Shown: one piece after another, positions 28,596 to 38,531 of the stretch
How the letters are laid out: each line of letters begins with the position of its first letter
Position numbering within the stretch: the first letter of the stretch is position 1
Assembly (NCBI GenBank): GCA_029972135.1
Contig: CP124755.1
Span: 434,001 to 498,000 of the forward strand
Direction: 5' to 3'
DNA from: Candidatus Thiocaldithrix dubininis
GTDB lineage: Bacteria > Pseudomonadota > Gammaproteobacteria > Thiotrichales > Thiotrichaceae
Length of the DNA stretch: 64,000 bases
Made by a program: the position numbers and the translations under genes
The notes under the pieces: generated by a model
What the model saw: the letters and a program-made list of their open reading frames with translations, nothing else
Databases searched by the model: none
What the model was told of the DNA's origin: nothing

Positions 28596-28619
28596 ATGTA
28601 CCCTGGAAAGGTCAATTAA
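28596..28619 (+). other. Possible seven-codon leader ORF before the NlpC/P60 gene
   Basis: ATG TAC CCT GGA AAG GTC AAT TAA ends 3 bases before the ATG of the lipoprotein gene. An AAGGAG lies eleven bases upstream of this small ORF. The lipoprotein gene itself has only a distant AAGG. Re-initiation after a short leader peptide is possible, but chance is not excluded. Confidence 0.25.
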
Positions 28620-28622
28620 ATA

Positions 28623-29324
28623 ATGAGTAGTGTTAGTGTGAAATCTAAACTGTTAATTGCAGTCAGCATCTCAATGCTGTTAATTACGGGTTGTTCAACA
28701 TCCTCAACCAGTACGGCTGAAGTAGAAGGAGGTTCGGTTCAAGTTCGCAAAGCAGCGTTACGAACGACGAATAATAGTTCTAATGAAAGCACCTCTGATT
28801 TCTTAACGCGTTATGCTAATCAAAAGCGTGTTAATAATTCTAATAATAGAACGCGTTACAGTTATCCCGTCAATAATCGCGCAGTTCAAGCCCGTCCTAT
28901 TCCTACCCAAGCACAAGGAAAACGTGAAGTTACCTCGTTAGATCGCGTGGTATGGAATGCTCAGAAGCAACAAGGCAAGATGTACCGTTACGGTGGGGAA
29001 AACCCTAGCACAGGTTTTGATTGCAGTGGTTTGACTCAATTCGCTTTTGGTCGAGGTGCGGGGGTTGCCTTGCCTAGAACGGCTGCTGATCAATATCGTG
29101 CGGCTACAAAAATTCCACGTGCCCAAGCCCAAAAAGGCGACTTAGTATTTTTCAATACACGTGGGCGTCGTGTGAGCCATGTAGGTATTTACTTAGGTGA
29201 TGGTCGTTTTGTGCATGCGCCACGTACTGGACGTGCGATAACGACTGAGGCACTGGATGGCTATTGGGCTAAGCGCTTAATTGGCTTCGGTCGAATTCCC
29301 GGGGTTTGCGTACCTAGCGTGTGA
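28623..29324 (+). CDS. NlpC/P60 family lipoprotein, probable cell-wall endopeptidase
   Basis: 233 residues. A lipoprotein signal ends at LLITGCS (Cys24 predicted lipidated). A Ser/Asn/Thr-rich linker of about 80 residues follows, then an NlpC/P60 domain (about 105-230). The catalytic Cys is in FDCSGLTQFAF, the His in VSHVGIYLG, and the third polar residue in FVHAPRTG. Such enzymes cleave peptidoglycan stem peptides between D-Glu and meso-diaminopimelate, as E. coli Spr/MepS does. Outer-membrane anchoring is likely since Ser follows the lipid Cys. Confidence 0.9.
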   Translation: MSSVSVKSKLLIAVSISMLLITGCSTSSTSTAEVEGGSVQVRKAALRTTNNSSNESTSDFLTRYANQKRVNNSNNRTRYSYPVNNRAVQARPIPTQAQGKREVTSLDRVVWNAQKQQGKMYRYGGENPSTGFDCSGLTQFAFGRGAGVALPRTAADQYRAATKIPRAQAQKGDLVFFNTRGRRVSHVGIYLGDGRFVHAPRTGRAITTEALDGYWAKRLIGFGRIPGVCVPSV

Positions 29325-29334
29325 AGTTCTTAGC

Positions 29335-29366
29335 AAAAAGGCTGCCATGTTCGCAGCCTTTTTTCT
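29335..29366. terminator. Bidirectional terminator between the NlpC/P60 gene and the Pro/Thr-rich gene
   Basis: AAAAAGGCTGC (29335-29345), seven-base loop, GCAGCCTTTTTT. The A-run on the left and the T-run on the right allow use from both strands, fitting the convergent genes either side. Confidence 0.9.
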
Positions 29367-29385
29367 AGTGTAACGCGCAAGCTAA

Positions 29386-29886
29386 TTAGTTAGTTGCGGG
29401 AGTCGTTGGTACGGTGGTTTCACTAGCAGGTGCAGGCATTGCAGGGGAATCAGTAGCAGGGGCTGTCATGGTCGTAGGTGCATCAGTAGCCGGTACATTG
29501 TTGGTTACAGGTGTTTCTGGTGCTGGAAATACGACAGGATTACTGGATGCAGTAGGTGTTGTTGTAGGTACAACATTGTTATCTGTGGGTGCAGGTGTCG
29601 CAGGGCTAACGGTTAGTTCGGGGCTTGCTGGTGTAGTAGGTGCAGGTGTCGTGACTTCGACATTTACTGCCGCTGGTGCAGGCGTTATGGGTGTTGTAGT
29701 AACTGGCTGTGTTGTGCTGGGTTCAGTACTGGTTGTAGTATTGTTGTTAATAGTGCTGCTAGGTTCAGTACTTGTGGTACGGGCCTCTACTGGTGTTGCA
29801 TTGGCAACTTCTACATAAGGACGCGCTACCATTAAAACCACTAAGGTCACAGCGATTAGCGTATAAATAATTGCGGCTATTTTCAT
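29386..29886 (-). CDS. Pro/Thr/Ala-rich single-pass membrane protein
   Basis: 166 residues. One N-terminal membrane helix (about residues 3-21) is followed by about 140 residues almost entirely of Pro, Thr, Ala, Val, Ser and Asn, with repeated TPA, APA and PTT motifs. No catalytic domain is visible. The composition suggests an extended periplasmic stalk or spacer. The frame is supported by a proper start with GGGACTTT upstream. Function unknown. Confidence 0.6.
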   Translation of the reverse strand: MKIAAIIYTLIAVTLVVLMVARPYVEVANATPVEARTTSTEPSSTINNNTTTSTEPSTTQPVTTTPITPAPAAVNVEVTTPAPTTPASPELTVSPATPAPTDNNVVPTTTPTASSNPVVFPAPETPVTNNVPATDAPTTMTAPATDSPAMPAPASETTVPTTPATN

Positions 29887-29990
29887 AATAAAGTCCCTTG
29901 CATAATTAGGTCATAACCTAATTAGTTGTTTACCCTAAAAATCGTTACATTAATTTACAGAGTTTAAAATAATTTTGACTACTCTGCTGG

Positions 29991-30959
29991 TTAATGGCTG
30001 CGCTTAATGGCAAACCAAGCTAAATTTTCCAGTGATTGTTTATAATCGCTGGCAGGTAGTACGCTTAAGTTTTCAATAGCTAACTCAGTTTCTCGAGTGG
30101 CACGTTGCAAAGTGTAAGCAATAGCATCGGTTTGTTGGATAGCTTGCATAATCGTATCCAGCTCGTTTAAGCCGCCTTCCTCTACTGCTTTGCGCAAAAT
30201 AGCTTGTGTGGGCGCTGCACTACGCTGCATGGCAATAATTAATGGTAGCGTAGGCTTACCTTCCGCTAAATCATCCCCTACGTTTTTGCCCATTTCAGCA
30301 GCATCTGCCGTGTAATCCAACACATCGTCTACCAATTGGAAGGCTGTGCCCAAATGCATACCATAGCGTGCCATCGCTTGTTCTTGTTCACTATTTAGAC
30401 CAGCTAAGACCGCACCCAATTGGCAAGCAGCTTCAAACAACTTGGCTGTTTTGGAATGGATGACTTCCATATAGCGCGCTTCAGTGGTATCGGGGTCGCG
30501 GCAGTTCAGTAATTGCAAGACTTCACCTTCGGCAATGGTATTGGTGGCAGTGGATAAAATTTCCATAACGCGCATACTGCCAATATCCACCATCATTTCA
30601 AATGAGCGAGAATACAAAAAGTCGCCGACTAAAACCGCTGCTTGATTACCCCAAACATTATTTGCGGTTTGCTTGCCCCGTCGCATGTCTGATTCATCCA
30701 CCACATCATCATGTAATAGCGTGGCCGTGTGTATAAATTCGACAATTGCCGCAGCGTCGATATGTTTATCCCCTTGATAACCGCAGGCACGTGCAACCAG
30801 TAAAGCCAGTAATGGACGCAGGCGTTTACCACCACTACCGATAATATAGTGACTGAGTTGATTAATCAGTACCACTTCCGAATGTAGGCGACGCTGAATG
30901 AGGGCATTGACTGCTTGCATATCTGCATCAGCCAATTGGCGTATTGAGTTGAAATCCAT
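29991..30959 (-). CDS. ispB: Octaprenyl diphosphate synthase
   Basis: Long-chain trans-prenyl transferase that makes the ubiquinone side-chain. The protein is 322 residues. The two Asp-rich magnesium motifs are LLHDDVVDESDMRRG and FQLVDDVLDY; GGKRLRPLLALL precedes them. It is divergent from rplU, as in E. coli where ispB and rplU are neighbours. Chain length cannot be read with confidence. Confidence 0.94.
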   Translation of the reverse strand: MDFNSIRQLADADMQAVNALIQRRLHSEVVLINQLSHYIIGSGGKRLRPLLALLVARACGYQGDKHIDAAAIVEFIHTATLLHDDVVDESDMRRGKQTANNVWGNQAAVLVGDFLYSRSFEMMVDIGSMRVMEILSTATNTIAEGEVLQLLNCRDPDTTEARYMEVIHSKTAKLFEAACQLGAVLAGLNSEQEQAMARYGMHLGTAFQLVDDVLDYTADAAEMGKNVGDDLAEGKPTLPLIIAMQRSAAPTQAILRKAVEEGGLNELDTIMQAIQQTDAIAYTLQRATRETELAIENLSVLPASDYKQSLENLAWFAIKRSH

Positions 30960-31055
30960 TACAAACCAGAGCTAAGTAAAGTGCTTGAATGCTAGAAATA
31001 GCCTATCGTGGTGTCAAGCGATACACCCCAAAGGGCTAAATATTTTATTTGCTGT

Positions 31056-31084
31056 TTGCTATTGACAAGCGACTTCGATACAAT
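31056..31084 (+). promoter_or_regulatory. Candidate sigma-70 promoter for rplU-rpmA
   Basis: A -35-like TTGCTA (31056-31061) and -10-like TACAAT (31079-31084) are 17 bases apart, 42 bases upstream of the rplU ATG. A perfect TTGACA at 31062-31067 is too close to the -10 to pair with it. Confidence 0.45.
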
Positions 31085-31125
31085 CCCGCGACTCTTTAAC
31101 AGGACATTTTTGGAGAACGCAAATC

Positions 31126-31437
31126 ATGTATGCGGTCATCGTAACCGGCGGTAAACAGTACCGCGTCGCTCAAGGCGATGTCATCTTAGTTGAAAAACTG
31201 GATGCAGAAGAAGGCGCTAGCATTGATTTCGCAAATGTCCTGATGGTCGGGGAAGGCGATTCCGTGCAAATCGGTGCGCCTTACGTTGCAGGCAGCAAAG
31301 TAACTGCAACCGTGCAAGCCCAGACTCGCGGCGAAAAAGTGCGGATTATGAAGTTCCGCCGCCGTAAGCACCATCAGAAATGTACTGGTCACCGCCAGTA
31401 TCTGACACAGATCGAAATCACTGGTATCTCAGCATAA
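31126..31437 (+). CDS. rplU: 50S ribosomal protein L21
   Basis: 103 residues, beginning [18 protein letters not shown] and ending with the basic [16 protein letters not shown] segment typical of L21. It binds 23S rRNA with L20. A GGAGA site precedes the ATG; rpmA follows after 12 bases. Confidence 0.97.
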   Translation: MYAVIVTGGKQYRVAQGDVILVEKLDAEEGASIDFANVLMVGEGDSVQIGAPYVAGSKVTATVQAQTRGEKVRIMKFRRRKHHQKCTGHRQYLTQIEITGISA

Positions 31438-31449
31438 GGGGAAGCAGCA

Positions 31450-31719
31450 ATGGCACATAAGAAGGCAGGCGGTAGTACCCGCAACGGTCGTGACTCCGAA
31501 TCCAAACGTTTAGGCGTAAAACGTTTCGGTGGTCAATTCGTTTTAGCTGGCAATATTTTAGTTCGTCAACGCGGTACTCGTTTTCACGCTGGCGAAAACG
31601 TGGGTGTTGGTAAGGATTATACCTTATTTGCTAAAGCCGATGGTAAAGTCGTTTTTGAGCATAAAGGTCTTAAAAACCGTACATATGTAAGTATTCAACC
31701 TACTGAAGCACAAGCTTAA
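31450..31719 (+). CDS. rpmA: 50S ribosomal protein L27
   Basis: 89 residues, starting [20 protein letters not shown], with the flexible N-terminal tail that reaches the peptidyl transferase centre. No extra cleavable N-terminal extension is present. Co-transcribed with rplU and closed by the terminator at 31747. Confidence 0.97.
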   Translation: MAHKKAGGSTRNGRDSESKRLGVKRFGGQFVLAGNILVRQRGTRFHAGENVGVGKDYTLFAKADGKVVFEHKGLKNRTYVSIQPTEAQA

Positions 31720-31746
31720 GTTTGAATCTTACTCATACGATTTGTG

Positions 31747-31773
31747 AAAAGCCCCGCCAGTCGGGGCTTTTTG
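31747..31773 (+). terminator. Intrinsic terminator after rpmA
   Basis: AAGCCCCG and CGGGGCTT form a GC-rich eight-base stem with a five-base loop, followed by TTT. It separates the ribosomal genes from obgE. Confidence 0.9.
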
Positions 31774-31781
31774 CTTATTGA

Positions 31782-32819
<1,038 letters not shown>

Positions 32820-32823
32820 ATTT

Positions 32824-33930
32824 ATGCAGACTACTCAGCGTTGGGTAGTCAAAATTGGCAGTGCATTACTTACCCGTGACGGGCAAGGCTTAGACCGTGA
32901 GGCATTAGCCGACTGGGCAGGGCAAATGGCTCGGTTACGTCAAGCAGGGATTGAAATTGTGCTGGTATCGTCGGGTGCGGTCGCAGAAGGCATGAGCCGT
33001 ATGGGCTGGAAGGTAAAACCGAAAGCCTTATATGAGAAGCAAGCGGCCGCCGCAATTGGGCAAATGAGCTTGATTCATGCATATGAAATGGTGTTTCAAC
33101 AGCACGGTTTTCACGCCGCCCAAGTATTATTAACACATGATGACTTGTCAGATCGTCGTCGCTATTTGAATGCACGCAGTACCTTAACCACACTGATTGA
33201 TCTAAAAGTTATTCCGGTTATTAATGAGAATGATACGGTTGCGTTTGAGGAAATTCGCTTAGGCGATAATGATACCTTGGGTGCAATGGTGGGTAATTTG
33301 ATTGAGGCTGATTTGCTAGTCATTTTAACCGACCAACAAGGCTTATACGATAAAGACCCTCGTAAGTTTGCGAATGCGCAATTAATTAGCGAAGGACAAG
33401 CGAATAATCCCGATTATTTAGAATTTGCCGGTGGTGCAGGCACGAATATTGGTAGTGGTGGGATGCGAACCAAGGTGTTAGCGGCTCAACGCGCTGCACG
33501 TTCGGGTTGTGCCACGATTATCGCTTCAGGTCGTGAAGCAAGCGTATTAGAACGTCTGCATGCAGGTGAAGCGTTGGGTACATTATTATTAGCTGAAGCT
33601 GCGCCCATTGCGGCGCGTAAACAGTGGATTGCAGGGCAGTTAGCCAATACGGGTAAAGTTTGGCTGGATGCGGGCGCAACAGAAGCTATCTTAAATACGG
33701 GCAAAAGTTTATTGCCAGTGGGGATTGCCAAAGTTGAAGGACAGTTTGATCGTGGTGAAGTCATCAGTTGTTTAGATAACAACGGACAATTGATTGCAAA
33801 AGGGGTAGTGAATTATAACAGTGATGAAGCCGATAAGATTAAACGTCAACCTACCAAAGCGATTGAGGGTATTTTAGGTTATATCGATCGTCCTGAGCTG
33901 ATTCACCGTGATAATTTAGTACTGTTATAG
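32824..33930 (+). CDS. proB: Glutamate 5-kinase
   Basis: First enzyme of proline synthesis, phosphorylating glutamate. The protein is 368 residues: an amino-acid kinase domain ([48 protein letters not shown]) and a C-terminal PUA domain (about 275-365). The ATG at 32824 matches family N-termini; an in-frame ATG at 32800 inside obgE is possible but adds atypical residues. proA is not in the window. The adjacency to obgE is common in gammaproteobacteria. Confidence 0.94.
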   Translation: MQTTQRWVVKIGSALLTRDGQGLDREALADWAGQMARLRQAGIEIVLVSSGAVAEGMSRMGWKVKPKALYEKQAAAAIGQMSLIHAYEMVFQQHGFHAAQVLLTHDDLSDRRRYLNARSTLTTLIDLKVIPVINENDTVAFEEIRLGDNDTLGAMVGNLIEADLLVILTDQQGLYDKDPRKFANAQLISEGQANNPDYLEFAGGAGTNIGSGGMRTKVLAAQRAARSGCATIIASGREASVLERLHAGEALGTLLLAEAAPIAARKQWIAGQLANTGKVWLDAGATEAILNTGKSLLPVGIAKVEGQFDRGEVISCLDNNGQLIAKGVVNYNSDEADKIKRQPTKAIEGILGYIDRPELIHRDNLVLL

Positions 33931-33972
33931 GGTCGCGTAACTTAAGCCGATTATCAAGCTAACCTGCTGCTT

Positions 33973-34000
33973 AGCCTAATTTGTGTTAGGCTTGGTTATT
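33973..34000 (+). terminator. Weak terminator-like hairpin after proB
   Basis: AGCCTAA and TTAGGCT form a seven-base stem with loop TTTGTG; the following sequence TGGTTATT is only partly T-rich. Confidence 0.45.
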
Positions 34001-34027
34001 ATCATAAAAATAACGTAGATCAAAACC

Positions 34028-35263
34028 ATGCAGACTAAAACCCTGAATCGGGCTGCTGCCCCAGTTGAGCAGCAACATATCTATGTCTGGGAAGGCGTTA
34101 ATCGCAATGGTGTTAAGATTCGAGGGGAAACGCCTGCAACCAATCCTAACTGGTTACGCGCGGAGTTACGCCGTAAAGGTATTAATCCGGGGCGTATTTA
34201 CCGCAAACCGCAACCGCTATTTAAACCAGCCGTTAAACCTTCAGATATTGCTTACTTTGCACGCCAATTAACCACTATGATGCGTTCAGGGGTGCCAATG
34301 GTGCAATCATTACAAATGATTGGGACCACTGGTGACAATATTGCGGTGCGTGATCTGATTCAAAAAGTGGTAACTGATATAGAAGGTGGTGCAAGTTTAG
34401 GCGTAGCCTTAGGTCGTCAGCCTAAACACTTTGATAAGTTATTTGTGAACTTGGTGACAGCGGGCGAACAAGCGGGTACGTTAGAAGCTATGCTGGAAAA
34501 GGTAGCGACTTACAAAGAAAAAAATGAAGCCTTAAAAGCTAAAGTTAAAAAAGCCTTGATGTATCCCATCATCGTTATTATTGCGGCGGTAGTGGTATCA
34601 GCCATCATGTTGATCTTCGTTATTCCGCAGTTTAAAGAAGTATTTAGTAGTTTCGGCGCAGATTTACCTGCCTTTACACTCTGGGTTATTGGTTTATCGG
34701 AATGGTTGCAAGCCTATTGGTGGATGCCGGTTATTGGCTTTGTCGCAATTGGTTATACTTACACTACTGCCCGTCAAAAATCTAAAGCATTCGACCGTTA
34801 TATGGACCGCGTGTCGTTAAAAATACCGATTATTGGTAGCATTTTGAATTTATCAGCGATTGCTCGATTCACTCGGACTTTATCGACTATGTTTGCAGCG
34901 GGTGTGCCTTTAGTGGAGGCCATGGATTCAGTTGCGGGTGCAACTGGTAATTCGTTGTATGAGGAAGCCACTTGGCGTATGAAAGAGGATACGGCTCGTG
35001 GTGTTCAATTAAATCTTGCCATGCAAACTGCTCAACTATTCCCTAGTATGGTAATTCAAATGACTAAAATTGGTGAAGAATCCGGGCGTTTAGAAGAAAT
35101 GCTAGGCAAAGTGGCGGAATACTACGAGGAACAAGTGGATAGTTTGGTGGATAACTTAGCCAAACAAATTGAACCGTTAATCATGGCGGTCTTAGGGGTT
35201 GTGGTTGGTGGTTTGATTATTGCTATGTACTTACCAATCTTTAAACTTGGGGCAGTGGTATAG
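34028..35263 (+). CDS. pilC: Type IV pilus inner-membrane platform protein PilC
   Basis: 411 residues with two copies of the T2SF domain (about 75-200 and 280-400), each containing a short cytoplasmic helical bundle, and three predicted membrane helices (about 180-205, 225-250, 385-405). FARQLTTMMRSGVPMVQSL and FTRTLSTMFAAGVPLVEAM mark the repeated halves. PilC couples the assembly ATPase to pilin insertion. pilD follows 7 bases after its stop, but the usual upstream pilB is absent here; proB and a hairpin lie there. Confidence 0.95.
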   Translation: MQTKTLNRAAAPVEQQHIYVWEGVNRNGVKIRGETPATNPNWLRAELRRKGINPGRIYRKPQPLFKPAVKPSDIAYFARQLTTMMRSGVPMVQSLQMIGTTGDNIAVRDLIQKVVTDIEGGASLGVALGRQPKHFDKLFVNLVTAGEQAGTLEAMLEKVATYKEKNEALKAKVKKALMYPIIVIIAAVVVSAIMLIFVIPQFKEVFSSFGADLPAFTLWVIGLSEWLQAYWWMPVIGFVAIGYTYTTARQKSKAFDRYMDRVSLKIPIIGSILNLSAIARFTRTLSTMFAAGVPLVEAMDSVAGATGNSLYEEATWRMKEDTARGVQLNLAMQTAQLFPSMVIQMTKIGEESGRLEEMLGKVAEYYEEQVDSLVDNLAKQIEPLIMAVLGVVVGGLIIAMYLPIFKLGAVV

Positions 35264-35270
35264 TATCTAC

Positions 35271-36152
35271 ATGGAATTAATTTATTTACTTAACACTAAT
35301 ACTACTTGGTTATTAATAACCGTCGGGCTATTTTCGCTATTAGTCGGTAGCTTTTTAAATGTCGTGATTTATCGCTTACCAATTATGTTGGAAAAGCAAT
35401 GGAAGCGAGATTGTCAGGAATGTTTAGGACATAGTACGGATGATATCAATGCCACGGGCACCTTTAATTTGGTTGTGCCACGGTCACAATGCCCAGTCTG
35501 TGGGCATGAAATTACCGCTTTAGAAAATATTCCTATTATTAGCTATTTAGTCTTAGGCGGAAAATGTCGGGATTGTCGCACGCCGATTTCCATGCAATAC
35601 CCAACGATTGAATTGATAACGGCTGTCTTATCTATTTGGGTGGCATGGCAAGTTGGTTTTAGTCCTGTTTTGCTGTTCCTATTAGGCTTTACTTGGACAT
35701 TAATTTGCTTATTCATGATTGATGCCAAAACCATGTTATTGCCCGATATTCTAACCTACCCCTTATTGTGGGCTGGTTTAATCGTCAACATGCAAAGCTT
35801 TGGCTTAACCGATTTACATAGCGCAGTGCTAGGTGCAATGTTGGGTTATCTTAGTTTATGGAGTGTATTTCAGCTCTTTTTGCTATTAACCGGCAAAGAA
35901 GGTATGGGGTATGGTGATTTCAAATTGCTTGCAGCCCTTGGCGCTTGGGGTGGTTGGCAAGTGTTGCCGTTTATTATTTTCAGCTCAGCATTGTTTGGGG
36001 CAGTTTTTGGGATTGCATTGATTTTATTTAAAAAACATGAAAAAGCGAACCCAATGCCCTTTGGTCCTTGGTTAGCAATGGCGGGTTTTATTGCGATTGT
36101 TGAACGCCCTTTCATTTTGCAGGCAATGGATAAACTGTTTGTGCCTTATTAA
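35271..36152 (+). CDS. pilD: Prepilin peptidase / N-methyltransferase PilD
   Basis: 293-residue inner-membrane aspartic peptidase (A24) that cleaves and methylates type IV prepilins. The N-terminal zinc-type region has CPVCGHE and CRDCRTP pairs, plus CQEC earlier. Catalytic Asp residues are in MIDAKTMLLPD and GYGDFKLLAALG. About eight membrane helices are predicted. The ATG at 35271 follows the pilC stop. Its substrates include the FimT-like protein at 5334-5879. Confidence 0.95.
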   Translation: MELIYLLNTNTTWLLITVGLFSLLVGSFLNVVIYRLPIMLEKQWKRDCQECLGHSTDDINATGTFNLVVPRSQCPVCGHEITALENIPIISYLVLGGKCRDCRTPISMQYPTIELITAVLSIWVAWQVGFSPVLLFLLGFTWTLICLFMIDAKTMLLPDILTYPLLWAGLIVNMQSFGLTDLHSAVLGAMLGYLSLWSVFQLFLLLTGKEGMGYGDFKLLAALGAWGGWQVLPFIIFSSALFGAVFGIALILFKKHEKANPMPFGPWLAMAGFIAIVERPFILQAMDKLFVPY

Positions 36153-36160
36153 AAATGAAT

Positions 36161-36194
36161 AAAGCTGGAACAACAGAAGTTGTTCCAGCTTTAT
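36161..36194 (+). terminator. Hairpin terminator after pilD
   Basis: A perfect fourteen-base stem, AAAGCTGGAACAAC with GTTGTTCCAGCTTT, closes on the tetraloop AGAA. Only a short T-run follows, but the A-run on the left and T on the right would allow use for the convergent gene too. Confidence 0.75.
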
Positions 36195-36211
36195 GCTGAA
36201 GCTAACCCCAG

Positions 36212-36490
36212 TTATTGGCGATTGGTTTCATCACCCCAAAACGGTATGGCTTGACGCTCGGTATCAGGCTGCGGATTTTTAGGGCGTACCAAACCTTTAT
36301 GTTTTGGTTTAATTTTAGCCATATACCAACTGTTTTTAGGCACTTTATAACGGTATTTGTTCAAGTTCTGACTACCTTCAGAGGCTTGATAAATCTCGTT
36401 AGTATCATAGTAACGATCTACGGCGTGCGCGCTGGAAACGCTAAAGCTGGTGGCTAATATTAAGCCTGCTATCAAATATTTAGGGGACAT
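36212..36490 (-). CDS. Small secreted basic protein
   Basis: 92 residues with a clear signal peptide (residues 1-23, cleavage after SSAHA). The mature part is rich in Tyr, Lys, Asn and Pro (YRYKVPKNSWYMAKIKPKHK). No recognisable domain. It converges with pilD. Function unknown. Confidence 0.55.
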   Translation of the reverse strand: MSPKYLIAGLILATSFSVSSAHAVDRYYDTNEIYQASEGSQNLNKYRYKVPKNSWYMAKIKPKHKGLVRPKNPQPDTERQAIPFWGDETNRQ

Positions 36491-36575
36491 AAATACTCCT
36501 ACTACAACATTAAAACGTAGAGTTTAGACATTTGATAGCATATTTAGTGCGAAAAAACATTAATCCCCTAGTCTC

Positions 36576-37682
36576 TTAGCTACGACACGTCAATGTGCAG
36601 ACCGGTTTATGTGCTTTCACAATACGTTGTACAGGTTTAGGTTTATAGCAATGGCTGTTAACGCGTGCTGAGCGTTGCCAACCCTTAACAGCAGCATATT
36701 GCGGTTTTGCTACGGGTCTAGGCGCATAATAAGGGCGATAGGTTGGGCGGCTATACCATGTAATTTGGATTTTATTGCCGCCATAACAATGACTGCTTGG
36801 GCAACCACCGCCACTTTTTACGCGACTCCAATAGGCATTAGGTGCTTCGTAAGTCCGTTGAGAGTAGTGTTTAACATAGTTAACCACGGGGCGTTGCCAT
36901 TGTTTGGCTGGTATATAAGGGCGTTGTTGCACAACCGGTCTATGTACAACTGGGCGATACTGCACAACCGGTCTATGTACAATTGGACGATATTGCACAA
37001 CGGGTCTATGCACGATTGGACGATAAACCGGACGATATTGGACGACTGGGCGTGGAGCAACATAGCGTTGGCTATAACCGTAGTTAACGTAACGGTTTGC
37101 CTGATAATTGACACCTACGCGACCACGTTGTACCGCAACGCTAACGCCGGGTTGATGATAGCTACCACCGCCAAAGCCGATATAGTTGCGACCCCGTTGG
37201 ATGCCAAAGCCGTGGTTGCCAATATAAACATTCGTGCCGGAACGACCACCACGCTGATAACCATGTTGGCTAAAGTTGTAGTTGCCGCCGTTAAAATTAT
37301 GACCTGCCCCCTGATGACCACGTCCACCGCTATAGTTTGACCAGCCACCATTATGTTGGTTATTACCATGCCAACTACCACCGCCACTGTGACCGTTCGC
37401 GCCACCGTGCCAACTACCACCGCCACTGTGACCGTTCGCGCCACCGTGCCAACTACCACCACCGCCACTGTGACCGTTCGCGCCACCAAAACTATGGCTG
37501 CCACCGCCATAATAATTAGAGCCGCCACTAAAACTATGGTGTCCGCCGCCACCAAAATGGCCGCCAGTATTCATATTAGGGCTGCCATTGGGCATACTAT
37601 TTGCCATATTGCCGCCAGACCACGCTTGCGATGGAGCTATGGCGACGACGCCTAAGCCTAAACTTGCAATTAGTTTTTTCAT
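36576..37682 (-). CDS. Secreted Gly/His/Ser-rich and Val/Arg/Pro-rich tandem-repeat protein
   Basis: 368 residues with a signal peptide (about 1-20, ending SQAW). Region 1 (about 22-170) is very rich in Gly, His, Ser and Asn, with three 13-14-residue repeats of the type GGANGHSGGGSWH. Region 2 (about 190-270) has an Arg/Pro/Val/Tyr repeat, YRPIVHRPVVQ three times. The C-terminus has several Cys (GGGCPSSHCYGG, and HKPVCTLTCRS at the end). The His content suggests metal binding or a structural surface matrix; both are inference. It is followed by nothing on its strand; ubiE is divergent. Confidence 0.65.
   Translation of the reverse strand: MKKLIASLGLGVVAIAPSQAWSGGNMANSMPNGSPNMNTGGHFGGGGHHSFSGGSNYYGGGSHSFGGANGHSGGGGSWHGGANGHSGGGSWHGGANGHSGGGSWHGNNQHNGGWSNYSGGRGHQGAGHNFNGGNYNFSQHGYQRGGRSGTNVYIGNHGFGIQRGRNYIGFGGGSYHQPGVSVAVQRGRVGVNYQANRYVNYGYSQRYVAPRPVVQYRPVYRPIVHRPVVQYRPIVHRPVVQYRPVVHRPVVQQRPYIPAKQWQRPVVNYVKHYSQRTYEAPNAYWSRVKSGGGCPSSHCYGGNKIQITWYSRPTYRPYYAPRPVAKPQYAAVKGWQRSARVNSHCYKPKPVQRIVKAHKPVCTLTCRS
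36928..37026 (-). repeat. Three tandem 33-bp repeats inside the repeat protein gene
   Basis: Units at 36928-36960, 36961-36993 and 36994-37026 encode YRP(I/V)VHRPVVQ. They differ at a few positions only, so the array is recent or kept homogenous. Confidence 0.85.
37370..37489 (-). repeat. Three tandem 39/42-bp repeats inside the repeat protein gene
   Basis: Units at 37370-37408, 37409-37447 and 37448-37489 encode GGANGHSGG(G)GSWH. The first two are identical over their 39 bases; the third carries one extra Gly codon. Confidence 0.88.
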
Positions 37683-37756
37683 AATTTATCTCCATGAAGT
37701 ATGGGTTGTGGCCTGTTACAATACGCAAACGCTTGAATAACTGTGGATACATACCC

Positions 37757-38506
37757 ATGACAGAAAAGGAACAGACAACCCACTTTGGATTTCAGCAAGT
37801 CCCTGTTAAGGAGAAAGCTAGTCGAGTGGCTGGGGTATTTCATTCAGTAGCCGACAAGTACGATGTTATGAACGATGTAATGTCATTCGGCATTCATCGC
37901 CTGTGGAAACGCTTAACGATTGATGCAGCGGGTGCGAAACAAGGTAGCCGAATTTTAGATCTAGCGGGTGGCACAGGGGATTTAGCGGGAAAATTTGCCC
38001 GAATTGTGGGTGAAACTGGACAAGTTATTTTGTCGGATATTAATTCGTCTATGTTAGAAAATGGTCGCGAACGCCTGACGGATGCAGGCATTGGAGGCAA
38101 TGTACGTTATGTGCAAGCAAATGCGGAGTACCTACCATTTGCCGATAATTATTTCGATATAATTACCATCGCATTCGGTTTACGTAATGTAACGGATAAA
38201 GACGCTGCTTTACGTTCAATGTTGCGTGTCTTAAAACCGGGTGGGCGTTTATTAGTCTTGGAATTTTCTAAACCTAACGATTTGCTTGCGCCAGTTTATG
38301 ATCAATATTCGTTTAAGTTTTTACCGTTAATGGGTAAGTTAGTGGCAAATGATGCGGAAAGTTATCGCTATTTGGCCGAGTCGATTCGTATGCACCCCGA
38401 TCAAGCCACTTTAAAAGCCATGATGGAAACGGCAGGCTTTGAACGAGTGACTTACACCAATATGACCGGCGGTATTGTAGCCTTACATAAAGGCTACAAA
38501 TTCTAA
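37757..38506 (+). CDS. ubiE: Ubiquinone/menaquinone biosynthesis C-methyltransferase
   Basis: SAM-dependent methyltransferase acting on the quinone ring. The protein is 249 residues (E. coli 251). [37 protein letters not shown] at the start, [11 protein letters not shown] (SAM motif I), [26 protein letters not shown], and [13 protein letters not shown] at the end are diagnostic. The ATG at 37757 is chosen; the open frame upstream adds non-family residues. Neighbours ubiJ and ubiB are absent. Confidence 0.95.
   Translation: MTEKEQTTHFGFQQVPVKEKASRVAGVFHSVADKYDVMNDVMSFGIHRLWKRLTIDAAGAKQGSRILDLAGGTGDLAGKFARIVGETGQVILSDINSSMLENGRERLTDAGIGGNVRYVQANAEYLPFADNYFDIITIAFGLRNVTDKDAALRSMLRVLKPGGRLLVLEFSKPNDLLAPVYDQYSFKFLPLMGKLVANDAESYRYLAESIRMHPDQATLKAMMETAGFERVTYTNMTGGIVALHKGYKF
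38475..38499 (+). other. Perfect hairpin within the last codons of ubiE
   Basis: TTGTAGCCTT (38475-38484) and AAGGCTACAA (38490-38499) form a ten-base stem with a five-base loop inside the coding sequence for VALHKGY. It may terminate or protect the ubiE 3' end. A second hairpin (AGCAGGT/ACCTGCT, 38522-38544) spans the stop of the convergent opgC. Confidence 0.5.
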
Positions 38507-38531
38507 GCCTCGAATGGCAGAAGCAGGTTAG

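Noticed and set aside
37115..37655. Open frames on both strands across the Gly/His repeat gene
   Set aside because: They arise from the repetitive GC-rich codons of the real gene and have monotonous Val/Thr/Ala or His/Arg composition.
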